NCBI GenBank assembly: GCA_029245395.1
Contig: JAQWPL010000007.1
Coordinates: 34,001 to 98,000 of the forward strand
Direction of reading: 5' to 3'
Length of the DNA stretch: 64,000 nucleotides
DNA from: Gammaproteobacteria bacterium
Lineage (GTDB): Bacteria > Pseudomonadota > Gammaproteobacteria > Pseudomonadales > Pseudohongiellaceae
Position 1 is the first letter of the stretch. The number at the start of each line of letters is the position of its first letter. A model generated the notes under the pieces. The model saw only the letters and a program-made list of their open reading frames with translations, searched no databases and was not told the origin of the DNA. A program made the position numbers and the translations under genes. Of this stretch, positions 24,798 to 33,798 are shown piece by piece.

Positions 24798-26879
24798 TTA
24801 TTCCTGAAATAATTCCTGTGAGATGTAGGCTGAAACATCCCGAATTTGTGCGGTACTCAGGGCCAACTGGAATGCAGGCATGTCTTTTCCCTGGCCTGCG
24901 GTCACAGCAACAATAATTCCTGCGGGATTCCTGGCGATGTCTGCCAGTGCAACGCCACCAGCAGGTCCGCCCAGACCATCCTCGCCATGGCAGGGTAGGC
25001 AGGTTTGTCGATAAAGTAGCGCTCCGGCGTCGCTGTTTCTTGTAGCCTCACTTAATAGGGTTTGTGGAATCGCCTGAGTACCACCCAGAGAGAATGTGAA
25101 CAATTTCGGCATGATCGGATTATCGCCGCCCAGACCAGTGCCCCCCATAAAAGCAATGTACTGAGTCTGATCGAGCATATAGGTAATTGGCGGGGCCATC
25201 CCTGCAGCCAGGCCGGAATCAATTTCCAGGAGCAGTTCACCCAAGTCAGCAGAATAAACCAACAATCTGCCATCATTAACAGTCTGAAATAACAGGTTGC
25301 TGGCTGTGGTTAACGTGCCGCCGCCGGATCTTCCACCTATGGGTCTGCGCCAGCGTTCTTCTTGCGCCACAGGATCCCAGGCCAGGAGCATATCGCCTTC
25401 TCCTTCGGGCCCTATGGATGCCGGTATTGTTGGATTAGCAACCAGAGCCGGGTCGGCGCGCCCTCGGCGGGGAACGCCGGTATTCATTTGTGCGGGATTA
25501 AACTCGAAGCCGGGATCTACTACGAAGGTTCGGTTGCCACCCATTGATGCCGGGATGTAGACCAACCCGGTATCCGGGTTGTAGGACATAGGTGACCAGT
25601 TATGCGCGCCGCCGTTTGAAGGGTAAATGGTGGCAGCACCATTGTCATGGTCGTAATGGGCATCGGGATTAATAATTGGCCGTCCGGTGACTTCGTCAAT
25701 GCCGCTGGCCCAATTGAGGCGGGCAAAAGGTTCGGCAGAAATAAATTCTCCGGTGATGCGATCAAGCACATAGTAGAAGCCATTCTTGTTGGCCTGCATC
25801 AACACATTGCGTTCGCGACCATCAATCATCAGGTCAGTCAGAACAAAGCCCTGGGTGCTGTCATAGTCCCAGGAATCGCCGGGTGTGTTCTGGTAATACC
25901 ATGACAGTTCGCCACTATCCGCGTTAACCGCCAGAATAGAACTGACATAGAGATTATCTTTGCCTTCTGATTGTCGTAATGATTCTGGCCATGGGCCGCC
26001 ATTACCGGTACCCACAAACACCAGATTGGTGTCAGGGTCATACGCAATGGAGTCCCACACCGAACCGCCTCCGCCAAAGCGCCACCATTCGCCGTCCCAG
26101 GTTTGCGCAGCGACTCGCATAGCCTCATTTTCAAAGGGTTCTGCCGGATTGCCGGGCACGGTATAAAAGGTCCAGGCCAGTTCGCCCGTAAGCGCATCGA
26201 AAGCAGAGAAAAAGCCCCGAGTGGGAAATTCTCCGCCAGCGGCACCAATGATGACTTTGTCATTGGCAATTCGCGGAGCCATGGTGATGGTGTGGTTTTC
26301 TTGTGAGTAGGCCACCCGTGATTCCCAAATGGGCTGGCCAGTCTGCGCATCCAGGGCGACCAGTCTGCCGTCCAGGACAGGGGCAATGATCATACCTTCA
26401 TACAACGCTACACCGCGTTGAACGATTCCGCAGCAGGTTTTGGATCTGACAGTAACCTGATTAACCTCCGGATCCCAGCGCCATAACTCATCACCAGTTC
26501 TGGCATCTACGGCAAACACGATGCTCCAGTTGGTGATCCCGTACAAAGCCCCATTCCAGACCAGGGGACTTGCCTCCTGTACTCCACCGCCGGGGCCCAC
26601 ATCATAGGACCAGGACAGGCCAAGCTGGTTTATATTATCGGCATTAATTTGATCAAGTGGACTGTAACGGGTTTCGGTCAGGTCCAGGCCATAGCTAAGC
26701 CACTCTTCACCAGAGGTGCCAGAGAGACCAGAATCACCAGATTCATCAGGAAGGTTCCGGGTGTCATCAACTACTTCCTGAACCTGTTCCCCACAGGAAA
26801 TCAGAGACAAAGAGGCCAGTATTACCAGTGTTAATAGACGCGATGGTTTTTTAAACAAAACAGGGATAATTTTTATCAT
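24798..26879 (-). CDS. PQQ-dependent quinohemoprotein dehydrogenase with lanthanide-type Asp-Tyr-Asp
   Basis: I start at ATG 26879 (MIKIIPVLFKKPSRLL), which gives a lipoprotein signal with lipobox LISC. The frame is open to 26948, but the extra 23 residues spoil the signal. The PQQ propeller carries the vicinal cysteines KTCCGIVQRG and the catalytic stretch GDSWDYDSTQ, where Asp338 is followed two residues later by Asp340. That second Asp is the known mark of lanthanide-dependent PQQ enzymes (XoxF, ExaF/PedH). The paralogue at 19879-22017 has Thr there. A C-terminal heme domain has QTCLPCHGEDGLGG and a likely axial Met in GKDMPAFQ. It would oxidise an alcohol or aldehyde in the periplasm. The metal assignment is inference from the motif. 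Confidence 0.88.
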   Translation of the reverse strand: MIKIIPVLFKKPSRLLTLVILASLSLISCGEQVQEVVDDTRNLPDESGDSGLSGTSGEEWLSYGLDLTETRYSPLDQINADNINQLGLSWSYDVGPGGGVQEASPLVWNGALYGITNWSIVFAVDARTGDELWRWDPEVNQVTVRSKTCCGIVQRGVALYEGMIIAPVLDGRLVALDAQTGQPIWESRVAYSQENHTITMAPRIANDKVIIGAAGGEFPTRGFFSAFDALTGELAWTFYTVPGNPAEPFENEAMRVAAQTWDGEWWRFGGGGSVWDSIAYDPDTNLVFVGTGNGGPWPESLRQSEGKDNLYVSSILAVNADSGELSWYYQNTPGDSWDYDSTQGFVLTDLMIDGRERNVLMQANKNGFYYVLDRITGEFISAEPFARLNWASGIDEVTGRPIINPDAHYDHDNGAATIYPSNGGAHNWSPMSYNPDTGLVYIPASMGGNRTFVVDPGFEFNPAQMNTGVPRRGRADPALVANPTIPASIGPEGEGDMLLAWDPVAQEERWRRPIGGRSGGGTLTTASNLLFQTVNDGRLLVYSADLGELLLEIDSGLAAGMAPPITYMLDQTQYIAFMGGTGLGGDNPIMPKLFTFSLGGTQAIPQTLLSEATRNSDAGALLYRQTCLPCHGEDGLGGPAGGVALADIARNPAGIIVAVTAGQGKDMPAFQLALSTAQIRDVSAYISQELFQE

Positions 26880-27249
26880 CAGATGATAATACTCTGGAAA
26901 AGGGCGTAAATGTAAAGGAAAAATAAGCGTTTGTTTCTGAATTATCACACCAGCTAACTATCTTCTGTAATCCTGTCAGGGTAACCCTGGCCCTATATGG
27001 GGCTGAATTAAACCGCTATTCCAGGCGATCTGTACAAATTTCATAGTCTTTTAAGGATGAATTCCAAAGGGCTCTGGATGCTTCTATTATGCAAGCTTAT
27101 GATAGTATTGTGCGCCTGAATTTTGGGGAGTGATCTATAGCTAAAGCCGTGTTTTTACTTGTCCTTAACCGGTTTTTTATATGATTATTACGAAATTCGC
27201 GAAACAGTTTTAAAGTTATATTCAGGAATTATTCCAAGGTAGTTAATTT
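26880..27249. other. Divergent promoter region between a quinoprotein operon and the FAH gene
   Basis: No gene is supported here. The stretch separates two divergently transcribed units, so promoters for both should lie in it. I found no palindromic operator. GTGTTTTTACTTG and TATGATTATTACG around 27150-27190 give only loose promoter-like elements on the plus strand. Confidence 0.45.
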
Positions 27250-28095
27250 ATGAAATATGTCAGTTTTTATCGACCCGATAGCAAGGAAATTAGTTTAGGA
27301 AGGCTGGACGGAGAGAAGCTTGTTGAACTTGTTTCTTCAGAAGGTAAGGGCATTGATCTGAAAACAGCCCTTTCCATGGATGTTCTGAATACGCTCGTGG
27401 ATGGTGAACCATATAAATTAGAAGAGATTCAACTTCTGCCTGTTGTCCCTAATCCAGGTAAAATTTTATGTGTTGGGCTTAATTATGATAGCCACCGGAA
27501 AGAGGCAGGGCGAGAAGAAAAAGAGCATCCTGCAATTTTTACACGTTATGCGGATTCACTGATTGCACATGGTGATCCAATCATAAGGCCGCGTGTTTCA
27601 ACCAAACTGGACTACGAAGGCGAGCTGGCAATGGTGATTGGTAAAGCAGGACGAAATATTCCTGAAGAGGAGGCGCTTGACTATGTGAGAGGGTATTCCT
27701 GTTTCAACGATGCCTCTATTCGTGACTGGCAAAAACATAATATCCAGTTTACCCCGGGTAAGAACTTTCCGGGCACCGGCGCCTTTGGTCCGTATCTGAT
27801 TACCCCGGATGAAGTGGGGAATCTTGATGAACAGAGAGTTATTACACGGCTCAATGATGAGGTGCTCCAGGATCAGCCTATTTCTGACATGATCTGGCCA
27901 GTTGCGACCCTGATAAACTACATTTCGACCTTTACACCCCTATCTCCTGGCGATGTAATAGTAACCGGGACACCTGGAGGCGTTGGTTTCAAAAGAACAC
28001 CTCCAATCTGGATGAGCCCCGGGGATGTGGTGGAAGTGTCTGTTGGTACTGTGGGGACGCTTGTTAATCCAATTCAGGATGAAGAGGTTGCTTAG
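27250..28095 (+). CDS. Fumarylacetoacetate hydrolase-family enzyme
   Basis: The 281-residue cytoplasmic protein has the FAH C-terminal fold from about residue 70. It has KILCVGLNYDSHRKEAG, then metal-ligand glutamates in LDYEGELAMVIGKAGRNI, the RGYSCFNDASIRDWQ segment, and the closing GDVIVTGTPGGVGF. The family hydrolyses or decarboxylates 2-oxo-acid products of ring cleavage and also includes 2-hydroxyhepta-2,4-diene-dioate isomerases and acylpyruvases. On this strand it precedes DUF6152-type secreted genes and an amidohydrolase. An O-demethylase and an extradiol-type protein follow on the other strand. Together they suggest it acts late in an aromatic ring-cleavage route. Confidence 0.87.
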   Translation: MKYVSFYRPDSKEISLGRLDGEKLVELVSSEGKGIDLKTALSMDVLNTLVDGEPYKLEEIQLLPVVPNPGKILCVGLNYDSHRKEAGREEKEHPAIFTRYADSLIAHGDPIIRPRVSTKLDYEGELAMVIGKAGRNIPEEEALDYVRGYSCFNDASIRDWQKHNIQFTPGKNFPGTGAFGPYLITPDEVGNLDEQRVITRLNDEVLQDQPISDMIWPVATLINYISTFTPLSPGDVIVTGTPGGVGFKRTPPIWMSPGDVVEVSVGTVGTLVNPIQDEEVA

Positions 28096-28150
28096 TAAGC
28101 TGGAATCTGAAAGAGTTGCTTTTAGTTAATATGGAGTAGAAGGTTTGAAA

Positions 28151-29260
28151 ATGTTCAGAATAATAATTTCAATAAACGTGTTTTTTTTTACTGTCGCCGG
28201 AGCAATGGCCCAGTCAGAAGCCCAGCCGCCTGCCGGGGTTACGCCACTTCCTGTAGATTTGTTTACCACGGAAAATTTTTATTTAGATGAGCAATCCTGG
28301 GCTGATCCGCGTTATACACGTTGTAATACTCCTCGGCAACTGACTGATATGTGGAATCGGGAAAGAGTCGGTGAATGGGGTGATTGCGAACATGACCGTA
28401 ACATTGAAGATATTGTTAGCCCCTACAACTACGGGACTGCTGCCGAACATTATGCTGCATTGAATGCTTCGGCCCGGATTACAGAATATAGCCGCGCAAA
28501 TTTACCGGAATGGGATGGCTGGTATCGACGGGGAGCCAGAGATGAGCAATGGATATATGGGCGAAACTTGCAAACCTCCACGATGCTGTCGTTATTGACC
28601 CCGGAATACCAAAGACGCATGACCCAGATGGCCTATCATGAGGCGGTAAGTAATTCGCCACAGTGGATGGCCGCGTTCTGTTATCCGGAAGGTATGATGC
28701 GTTGGTGGGCTGAATTTTCAATTGGTGAAATAGAAGTGCTGATGACACCAAATGTGGTTCAGCTCAGTGGCATGAATGGCACTAATTTTGTCCGTAAAGT
28801 GTTGATAGGTCGCGAGCATGTTCAGGAAGTTCCTCAGTGGTATGGGGAAAGCATTGGCTTTTGGGATGATGATGCACTGGTCATCTGGACAGCGAATGTA
28901 CAAGGATGGACGTTGTCACATTCCATGTTCGAATTTAGTAACTCAATGGAAATTATTGAAATTATTAGCCCCGGCCCGGATGGTGGCTTGATTGTAGAAG
29001 CAACGTTTTATGATCCGGAAACTTTTACCCAGCCGTTACACACGGTGACACCCTGGAACAAGACGGCAGATATTGATGATCCTGAACGGCGTTTGACCTA
29101 TGCGGAATGCCGTGTTCAAAGCACCATTATTAATGGCCCTGATGGCAGGCCAACGCAACTGACATTTTTTGATGAAGATTTTGTTGATTATTTTGGTCGC
29201 CCATGGGCGCAAAATTGGGAAAATAATTTCGAGCAGGACTTTGAGAGCCCTGGCGAATAG
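28151..29260 (+). CDS. Secreted partner protein of DUF6152 (split form, copy 1)
   Basis: The start is ATG 28151 (TTG 28145 is open in frame). A signal peptide ends near AMAQ. The 369-residue protein has no name I can give, but it closely matches 35047-36366: [32 protein letters not shown] and [16 protein letters not shown]. Its C-terminal third, with [38 protein letters not shown] and a closing Cys, is the domain found fused behind DUF6152 in 41351, 46193 and 48219. The next gene, 37 bases on, is a stand-alone DUF6152, so split pair and fusion look interchangeable. There is no catalytic motif I recognise, and the conserved Trp and Asp pairs could form a ligand pocket. Confidence 0.7.
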   Translation: MFRIIISINVFFFTVAGAMAQSEAQPPAGVTPLPVDLFTTENFYLDEQSWADPRYTRCNTPRQLTDMWNRERVGEWGDCEHDRNIEDIVSPYNYGTAAEHYAALNASARITEYSRANLPEWDGWYRRGARDEQWIYGRNLQTSTMLSLLTPEYQRRMTQMAYHEAVSNSPQWMAAFCYPEGMMRWWAEFSIGEIEVLMTPNVVQLSGMNGTNFVRKVLIGREHVQEVPQWYGESIGFWDDDALVIWTANVQGWTLSHSMFEFSNSMEIIEIISPGPDGGLIVEATFYDPETFTQPLHTVTPWNKTADIDDPERRLTYAECRVQSTIINGPDGRPTQLTFFDEDFVDYFGRPWAQNWENNFEQDFESPGE

Positions 29261-29297
29261 GGTCTGAACTTCGCTTTAATCAGGAACAGGAGAGAAC

Positions 29298-29795
29298 ATG
29301 AGCTTGTTACCAAAAATTAATTTAAAAAATTGTGCGATTGCCTGCGTTGTGGGCTTTATCTCTGTCGGCATGTTGTCGTCGGTTTATGCGCATCATTCCT
29401 TTGCAATGTACGATACCACTGCGGAAAAGACAGTGACCGGGAAATTGATTCGCTTTATTCCAGGTGCCAATCATGCACAAATATTGTTCACCTTGATCGA
29501 TGATAAGGGTGAGCAGGTAGTTGACGAAAAAGGTGAGGATGTTGTCTGGGGTGTGGAATTAGGTCCGGCAGCGAGAATATCCAGGCAGGGCGTAACCGTA
29601 AAAAGTTTCCCCGTGGGAACAATATTGACGGCAACACTTCATCCGCTTAGAGATGGTCGTCCTTTTGGTGCCATGGCGGATGCTGGAATTGTCAAATGTG
29701 GGTCTGAGTTTCCAGCTGATGGTTGTAACGCAGAAACCGGTGAATCATTCCTTAGAAGTTCCCCGGTAAATGAAATTCCCATAACAAGGCAATAA
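29298..29795 (+). CDS. DUF6152-family secreted protein (stand-alone, copy 1)
   Basis: The 165-residue protein has a signal peptide that ends SSVYA, so the mature chain should begin HHSFAMYD. The rest is a small beta-barrel-like DUF6152 domain: TVTGKLIRFIPGANHAQILFTL, then VVWGVELGPAARISRQGV and GTILTATLHPLRDGRPFG. The barrel resembles OB-fold modules. Two histidines at the predicted mature N-terminus plus a later His in the xNH/xPH position are kept in all five copies in this window. A GGAG Shine-Dalgarno precedes the start. It follows its partner gene by 37 bases and is very likely co-expressed with it and the amidohydrolase that follows. Confidence 0.78.
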   Translation: MSLLPKINLKNCAIACVVGFISVGMLSSVYAHHSFAMYDTTAEKTVTGKLIRFIPGANHAQILFTLIDDKGEQVVDEKGEDVVWGVELGPAARISRQGVTVKSFPVGTILTATLHPLRDGRPFGAMADAGIVKCGSEFPADGCNAETGESFLRSSPVNEIPITRQ

Positions 29796-29922
29796 GATTT
29801 ATTTTCTTGCGTTTTAAATTCTGGCAAACGCATTCAAATTCAAGCTGGCAATTATTGGTAGATATTTCTGCTTTTGATGGCCCTGCAGTTCTATTTCAAT
29901 TCAAGTGTTGGAGAAAATATTA

Positions 29923-31086
29923 ATGAAGATGTTGCTGATTATTTTCGCTTTCTTTTCCTGTTTCGCAAATGCCCAGGACCTGGTAATTACCAATGCCCGG
30001 ATTATTGATGGGTCTGGAAGGGTGATTGAATCAGGTTCTGTAGTCATTGATGATGGACGCATAGTGTCTGTTTCAGCAGGCACAGCGAATATTACTGGTG
30101 CGCAGGTGATAGATGCCGATGGAATGACAGTGATGCCAGGCTTTATTGATGCACATAGGCACATTATTTCCGGTGATGCAGATATATGGTTTGCTGAGCA
30201 GTCTACACAGCGCATGCAGGAGTATCTGGATGCTGGCTACACGACGTTAATGGATGGTGGGGGACGAATACCCGGCACTACTGAATTGAAAAGGCGTATT
30301 GATACTGGTGAATTGACTGGCCCACGCGTCATTACTTCAGCGCGAGCAGACCCTCTTCAATATAACACTGAAGCCTCTGCGCGGGCGCGGGTTCGGGAAC
30401 TTGCAGAAGCCGGCGTTGAAATAATTAAAGCCAGTACAACACCAAATGAAAAAGACATAATGATTGTGTTGGTTGATGAAGCGCGGAAATATGATCTCGA
30501 TGTGATGGTGCATGCGGTTACAGTGCCTGCCATGCTGGCGGCGGTAGAAGCCGGAGCAGGTAAGCTCGCGCATACACCCCATGACAGTTTTATGACAACA
30601 GAAGAAGCCAGAGTGGTGGCGCAGGCTAATATTGAAACCCTGTCTACGATTGGCTTTGCAGTGCCTACCTTTGATGTTTATAACGATGACAATATTCCCA
30701 CCTTCCGGGACGGCAATCCCTGGCCTGCGGGTATTTTGGGGACCGGCTCAAATGCGGCAGGCGAGAAAGCGGTCAATGCGCGCACGCTATGGGACGCGGG
30801 TGTTGTTTATGGTTTTGGCACCGATACAAACTATTCTCCAGTACAAGGCTTATCCCACGAGCTCAGGGCACTCAATCTGATGTTTTCTCCAAGGGATATA
30901 ATCAAGCTGATGGGTCCGAATACGGCTGCTTTTATTGATATGGAAGATGAAATAGGAACACTTGAGCCTGGCAAACAGGCAGACATCGTTTTTATAGATG
31001 GCGATCCGTTGGAATTGATCTTTAATCTGTTGAACGTAAGGCTGGTACTAAAAGGCGGCGAAATTGTCGCGGATCATCGTAATTAG
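29923..31086 (+). CDS. Secreted amidohydrolase-superfamily enzyme
   Basis: I start at ATG 29923, where GGAG at 29910 gives a good Shine-Dalgarno. TTG 29905 is open in frame but less likely. A signal peptide (MKMLLIIFAFFSCFANAQ) exports it. The 387-residue enzyme has the amidohydrolase metal sites in order: HxH in IDAHRHI near residue 85, IIKASTT (position of the bridging Lys), His in LDVMVHAVTV, His in LAHTPHDS, and Asp in FGTDTNYSP. The composite beta-sandwich domain is formed by the ends (LVITNARIIDGSG, PGKQADIVFIDGDP). Periplasmic members often hydrolyse imides, lactones or amides. The substrate is not readable. It closes the plus-strand run that starts with FAH. Confidence 0.88.
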   Translation: MKMLLIIFAFFSCFANAQDLVITNARIIDGSGRVIESGSVVIDDGRIVSVSAGTANITGAQVIDADGMTVMPGFIDAHRHIISGDADIWFAEQSTQRMQEYLDAGYTTLMDGGGRIPGTTELKRRIDTGELTGPRVITSARADPLQYNTEASARARVRELAEAGVEIIKASTTPNEKDIMIVLVDEARKYDLDVMVHAVTVPAMLAAVEAGAGKLAHTPHDSFMTTEEARVVAQANIETLSTIGFAVPTFDVYNDDNIPTFRDGNPWPAGILGTGSNAAGEKAVNARTLWDAGVVYGFGTDTNYSPVQGLSHELRALNLMFSPRDIIKLMGPNTAAFIDMEDEIGTLEPGKQADIVFIDGDPLELIFNLLNVRLVLKGGEIVADHRN

Positions 31087-31179
31087 AAACCAATTTACCT
31101 GACACGAAGTCGACTCTCTTCATCATTTCAGATGATGAGGAGCAGTGCCGGCAATTTCATATCGTTTTATTTTGGTTGG

Positions 31180-32553
31180 CTATTTCGGCCGATAGGAATC
31201 ACGTGCCACTTTTGCAAAAGGAGCTGGTGCTACTATTGCACGCACTTCTTTTTGCATATGGCGCTCAACGGTCGGTTTTGTTGAGCCGCGGTCTTCTTCA
31301 CCCCAGAACAGAGTGACTTCAGTACCAGGCTCACTGTTTTCTACGTCAATGCTTGCCAATGAAATCATGGCACGCTCGTTGTAGGTGTATCCAGTGTAAG
31401 TTGATACCCCGGTCATTTTTCCGTCTTTCATGACTCTGTCGAATGGCATCGTGGCATAGTTCGCCAGAGGCAAATCGAAATATTTAAATGCATCACCATC
31501 ATGGCTTAAGGATTTGAACATGTCCGCAACATCTTCATCATTCCATACCAGAGTGACTTTTTTGCGCGGTTGATTATCAGCGATTTTTTCAAGCGCCTCC
31601 CTGCCTACGAAGTCATGGTCGAATTTGACGAAAGGGCCATAACCGAGATCATAGGGAGTCAGGTAGTAGTCAGAGATGTTGTCGGAGTAGTAACTGCCTC
31701 CGAGTGATGACATACCCTCATAACTGTCTGCAGGTAACCATTCCCGGTATGGCTTCATTTCTTCACCGGTGTAAATCGCCGGAACAGGGGAGGGGATCCA
31801 GCCTGATACCAGGGCGCTTGTAGAATAAGCTTTTGATCCAACCTGGCGAATACCATATTCCTGACCCGCTTCAAGTATGGCATTGCGTACCTTGTCGCCA
31901 TCTTCCCAGGGACCCCATATTTCCCAACCAGGCTGTCCCACCATGCCATGCTTAATGGCACGAACTTCACACCCGTCCACGATAAACACATCCATATTAA
32001 AAAATTTGATATCCGGAGCAGGCTTGCCCGTGACTTTTTCCATAACAGTCACTGCGTGTGGACCCTGCACCTGATATCTATAGACTAGTCTTTGGCCTTT
32101 CTTGTTCACAAAAGACCTGTCATCCCTTACCGATGTTACGTCATAACCACCCTTTTCAATGTGGTATTGCACCCAGTTGTGGGAGGAAGGGCGCCCGACC
32201 AGGTTCATTTTGTTTTCGTCCAGATAAAAAAGAACGGCGTCACCAATGACAAAGCCATCCAGATTACAGGCAACAAACTGTTTGCCCTTGTTGGGGACAA
32301 AATTATTCACACTATTGATACCCAGATCAGAGATCAGTTTCACTACATCCGGCCCTTCAATATATAGATCTGTCATATGATGGGACTGATCAAAAAGAGC
32401 GCATGTCTCCTGCCAGGCACGCTGTTCATCGCGCCAGTTTGTAAATTCGGTAGGAACTACGGGGAAAGCATAGGGCCCGATTTGGGAATTACGCAACATG
32501 TTTGCTGCGTTGCCAGCAGCTTGTAAAGCCTCTTCCAGATTCTTGTAACTCAT
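31180..32553 (-). CDS. Tetrahydrofolate-dependent aromatic O-demethylase, LigM-like (GcvT family)
   Basis: The start is ATG 32553 (MSYKNLEEALQAAG), preceded by AGGAG. ATG 32577 is in frame but has no Shine-Dalgarno. The 457-residue protein is co-linear with LigM of Sphingobium through the whole length: AANMLRNSQIGPYAFPVV, CALFDQSHHMTDLYI, the QVQGP segment, SGWIPSPVPAIYTG, DISDYYLTPYDLGYGPFVKFDH-type and WGEEDRGSTKPTVE. LigM demethylates vanillate and 3-O-methylgallate, passing the methyl group to tetrahydrofolate. The family also includes the DMSP demethylase DmdA, which is about 90 residues shorter. Next to it lie an extradiol-type VOC protein and an FAH enzyme, so methoxylated aromatics such as vanillate are the likely substrates. 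Confidence 0.85.
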   Translation of the reverse strand: MSYKNLEEALQAAGNAANMLRNSQIGPYAFPVVPTEFTNWRDEQRAWQETCALFDQSHHMTDLYIEGPDVVKLISDLGINSVNNFVPNKGKQFVACNLDGFVIGDAVLFYLDENKMNLVGRPSSHNWVQYHIEKGGYDVTSVRDDRSFVNKKGQRLVYRYQVQGPHAVTVMEKVTGKPAPDIKFFNMDVFIVDGCEVRAIKHGMVGQPGWEIWGPWEDGDKVRNAILEAGQEYGIRQVGSKAYSTSALVSGWIPSPVPAIYTGEEMKPYREWLPADSYEGMSSLGGSYYSDNISDYYLTPYDLGYGPFVKFDHDFVGREALEKIADNQPRKKVTLVWNDEDVADMFKSLSHDGDAFKYFDLPLANYATMPFDRVMKDGKMTGVSTYTGYTYNERAMISLASIDVENSEPGTEVTLFWGEEDRGSTKPTVERHMQKEVRAIVAPAPFAKVARDSYRPK

Positions 32554-32687
32554 ATTGCGGTAAATCTCCTGGTTCATACAAAAGGATTAATTAAACGGGT
32601 TATTACAATTGTGTATTTCAAAAAAGGGCACTAAGTTGCCCAGCTATTTTTTCTTCTTATCGATTTGGGAATGCTAGCTTATTAACG

Positions 32688-33530
32688 TTAGCTTCTTAAT
32701 GAGGCCTGTCCCCATGAGTTCAGCGTTTTTGGTTCGTGCTCCCAGACCCCGATAGGACGATCAAGAGTAATTATCTCGAGCTCTGCTGAAATTTCCAGCC
32801 AGTTCCCCTCAGGGTCCCGGATCATAAAGAACAAATTATTGCCCGGCCCATGGCGTCCAGGGCCCCATTGCAAGGGGATGTCGTATTGGGCCATGTAATC
32901 CGCCCAGTCACGAATCAGATTCCAGTCACCTGCTTCAAAGCACTGGTGGTCCAGACGTTTTTCCCCGGCAGTAAAAATTGCCAGACTATGATGCTCACTA
33001 TCCGTATTAAAAAAACAGGCACGCAGAACGCCTTCTTCATCCTCTACACGATCTGCTAACAGAAAACCCAGTGTGTCGGTGTAGAAACTTAGTAGTGCCT
33101 CTGGTTCATCCGAAGCAAACGCGAGATGCTGCATGCGTCCTGGCAAGCTCTCTTTAGAAGATAAATTATCATTTTGCGGAAATACCCCGAAAACAAACGT
33201 GTTGCCATCAGGGTCACGTAGTGAAAATGCACTCTCGTCAAAAACAGGGCTAGGGGATTGCTCGATGTTGCCGCCAGAAGCAGAAATTTTCTTTCGAAGT
33301 TGCGCAAGCTCCTCTTCATTTTTGCACGCGTATGCCGCAAACCCGAGTGTCCTGGACTTTCCTTCACCCAAAACAATGCACCGATCAGTGCCTGTACAGA
33401 TATACAGTTCTCCACGGAGGGTAACTTCCATGTCCAGCGCTTTTTTGTAGAAAGCAGACAGTTCTGCAGGATTTGGAGTGAGCAGCATCGTATGATTCAG
33501 GCGTAAATCAGAAATTGTGCGTTGTTCCAT
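32688..33530 (-). CDS. Two-domain VOC protein, type I extradiol dioxygenase-like
   Basis: The 280-residue protein contains two vicinal-oxygen-chelate halves (about 10-120 and 130-255). Each has the NPxExxxFYxxxLxxxVxxR layout (TPNPAELSAFYKKALDMEVT and SDEPEALLSFYTDTLGFLLA). In the second half the iron ligands of extradiol ring-cleavage dioxygenases are visible as His in RMQHLAFAS, His in RLDHQCFEAG and Glu in NWLEISAE. Such enzymes open catechol-type rings next to the diol. It is cytoplasmic and directly follows the LigM-like gene on the same strand, so a demethylate-then-cleave pathway is suggested. The exact diol cannot be named. Confidence 0.8.
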   Translation of the reverse strand: MEQRTISDLRLNHTMLLTPNPAELSAFYKKALDMEVTLRGELYICTGTDRCIVLGEGKSRTLGFAAYACKNEEELAQLRKKISASGGNIEQSPSPVFDESAFSLRDPDGNTFVFGVFPQNDNLSSKESLPGRMQHLAFASDEPEALLSFYTDTLGFLLADRVEDEEGVLRACFFNTDSEHHSLAIFTAGEKRLDHQCFEAGDWNLIRDWADYMAQYDIPLQWGPGRHGPGNNLFFMIRDPEGNWLEISAELEIITLDRPIGVWEHEPKTLNSWGQASLRS

Positions 33531-33684
33531 AGTATTACTATCTTCTTGACAAATAAGCCGCTTTTAGCAATTTGGGGCCGGCTAGTATAAAGGGATTGAA
33601 AGACTCCTTACAAGTTAGCATCTTCCTATTTAACCTGCCTTTTGTTGTTACTGGTTTCACAGAGCAGTGGTGATTAAATATAAA

Positions 33685-33712
33685 AAAGGGCGGCCCAATC
33701 GGGCCACCCTTT
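33685..33712 (-). terminator. Rho-independent terminator
   Basis: AAAGGGCGGCCC at 33685-33696 pairs with GGGCCACCCTTT at 33701-33712 around an AATC loop. On the minus strand the stem is followed by a T-rich run, so it ends the BASS transporter transcript that finishes at 33799. It also separates that gene from the VOC/O-demethylase unit. Confidence 0.8.
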
Positions 33713-33798
33713 AATATGAAACTTAAATCTTTTTACTTTTCTGATGCTAAAAGTTCTTTTAAAAACGATTAATAGCGCTGCATTTTCCGGTTAAATTA

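Noticed and set aside
25838..26386. Minus-strand frame of 182 codons inside the second quinoprotein gene
   Set aside because: It is a frame-shifted shadow of the coding sequence with no domain pattern.
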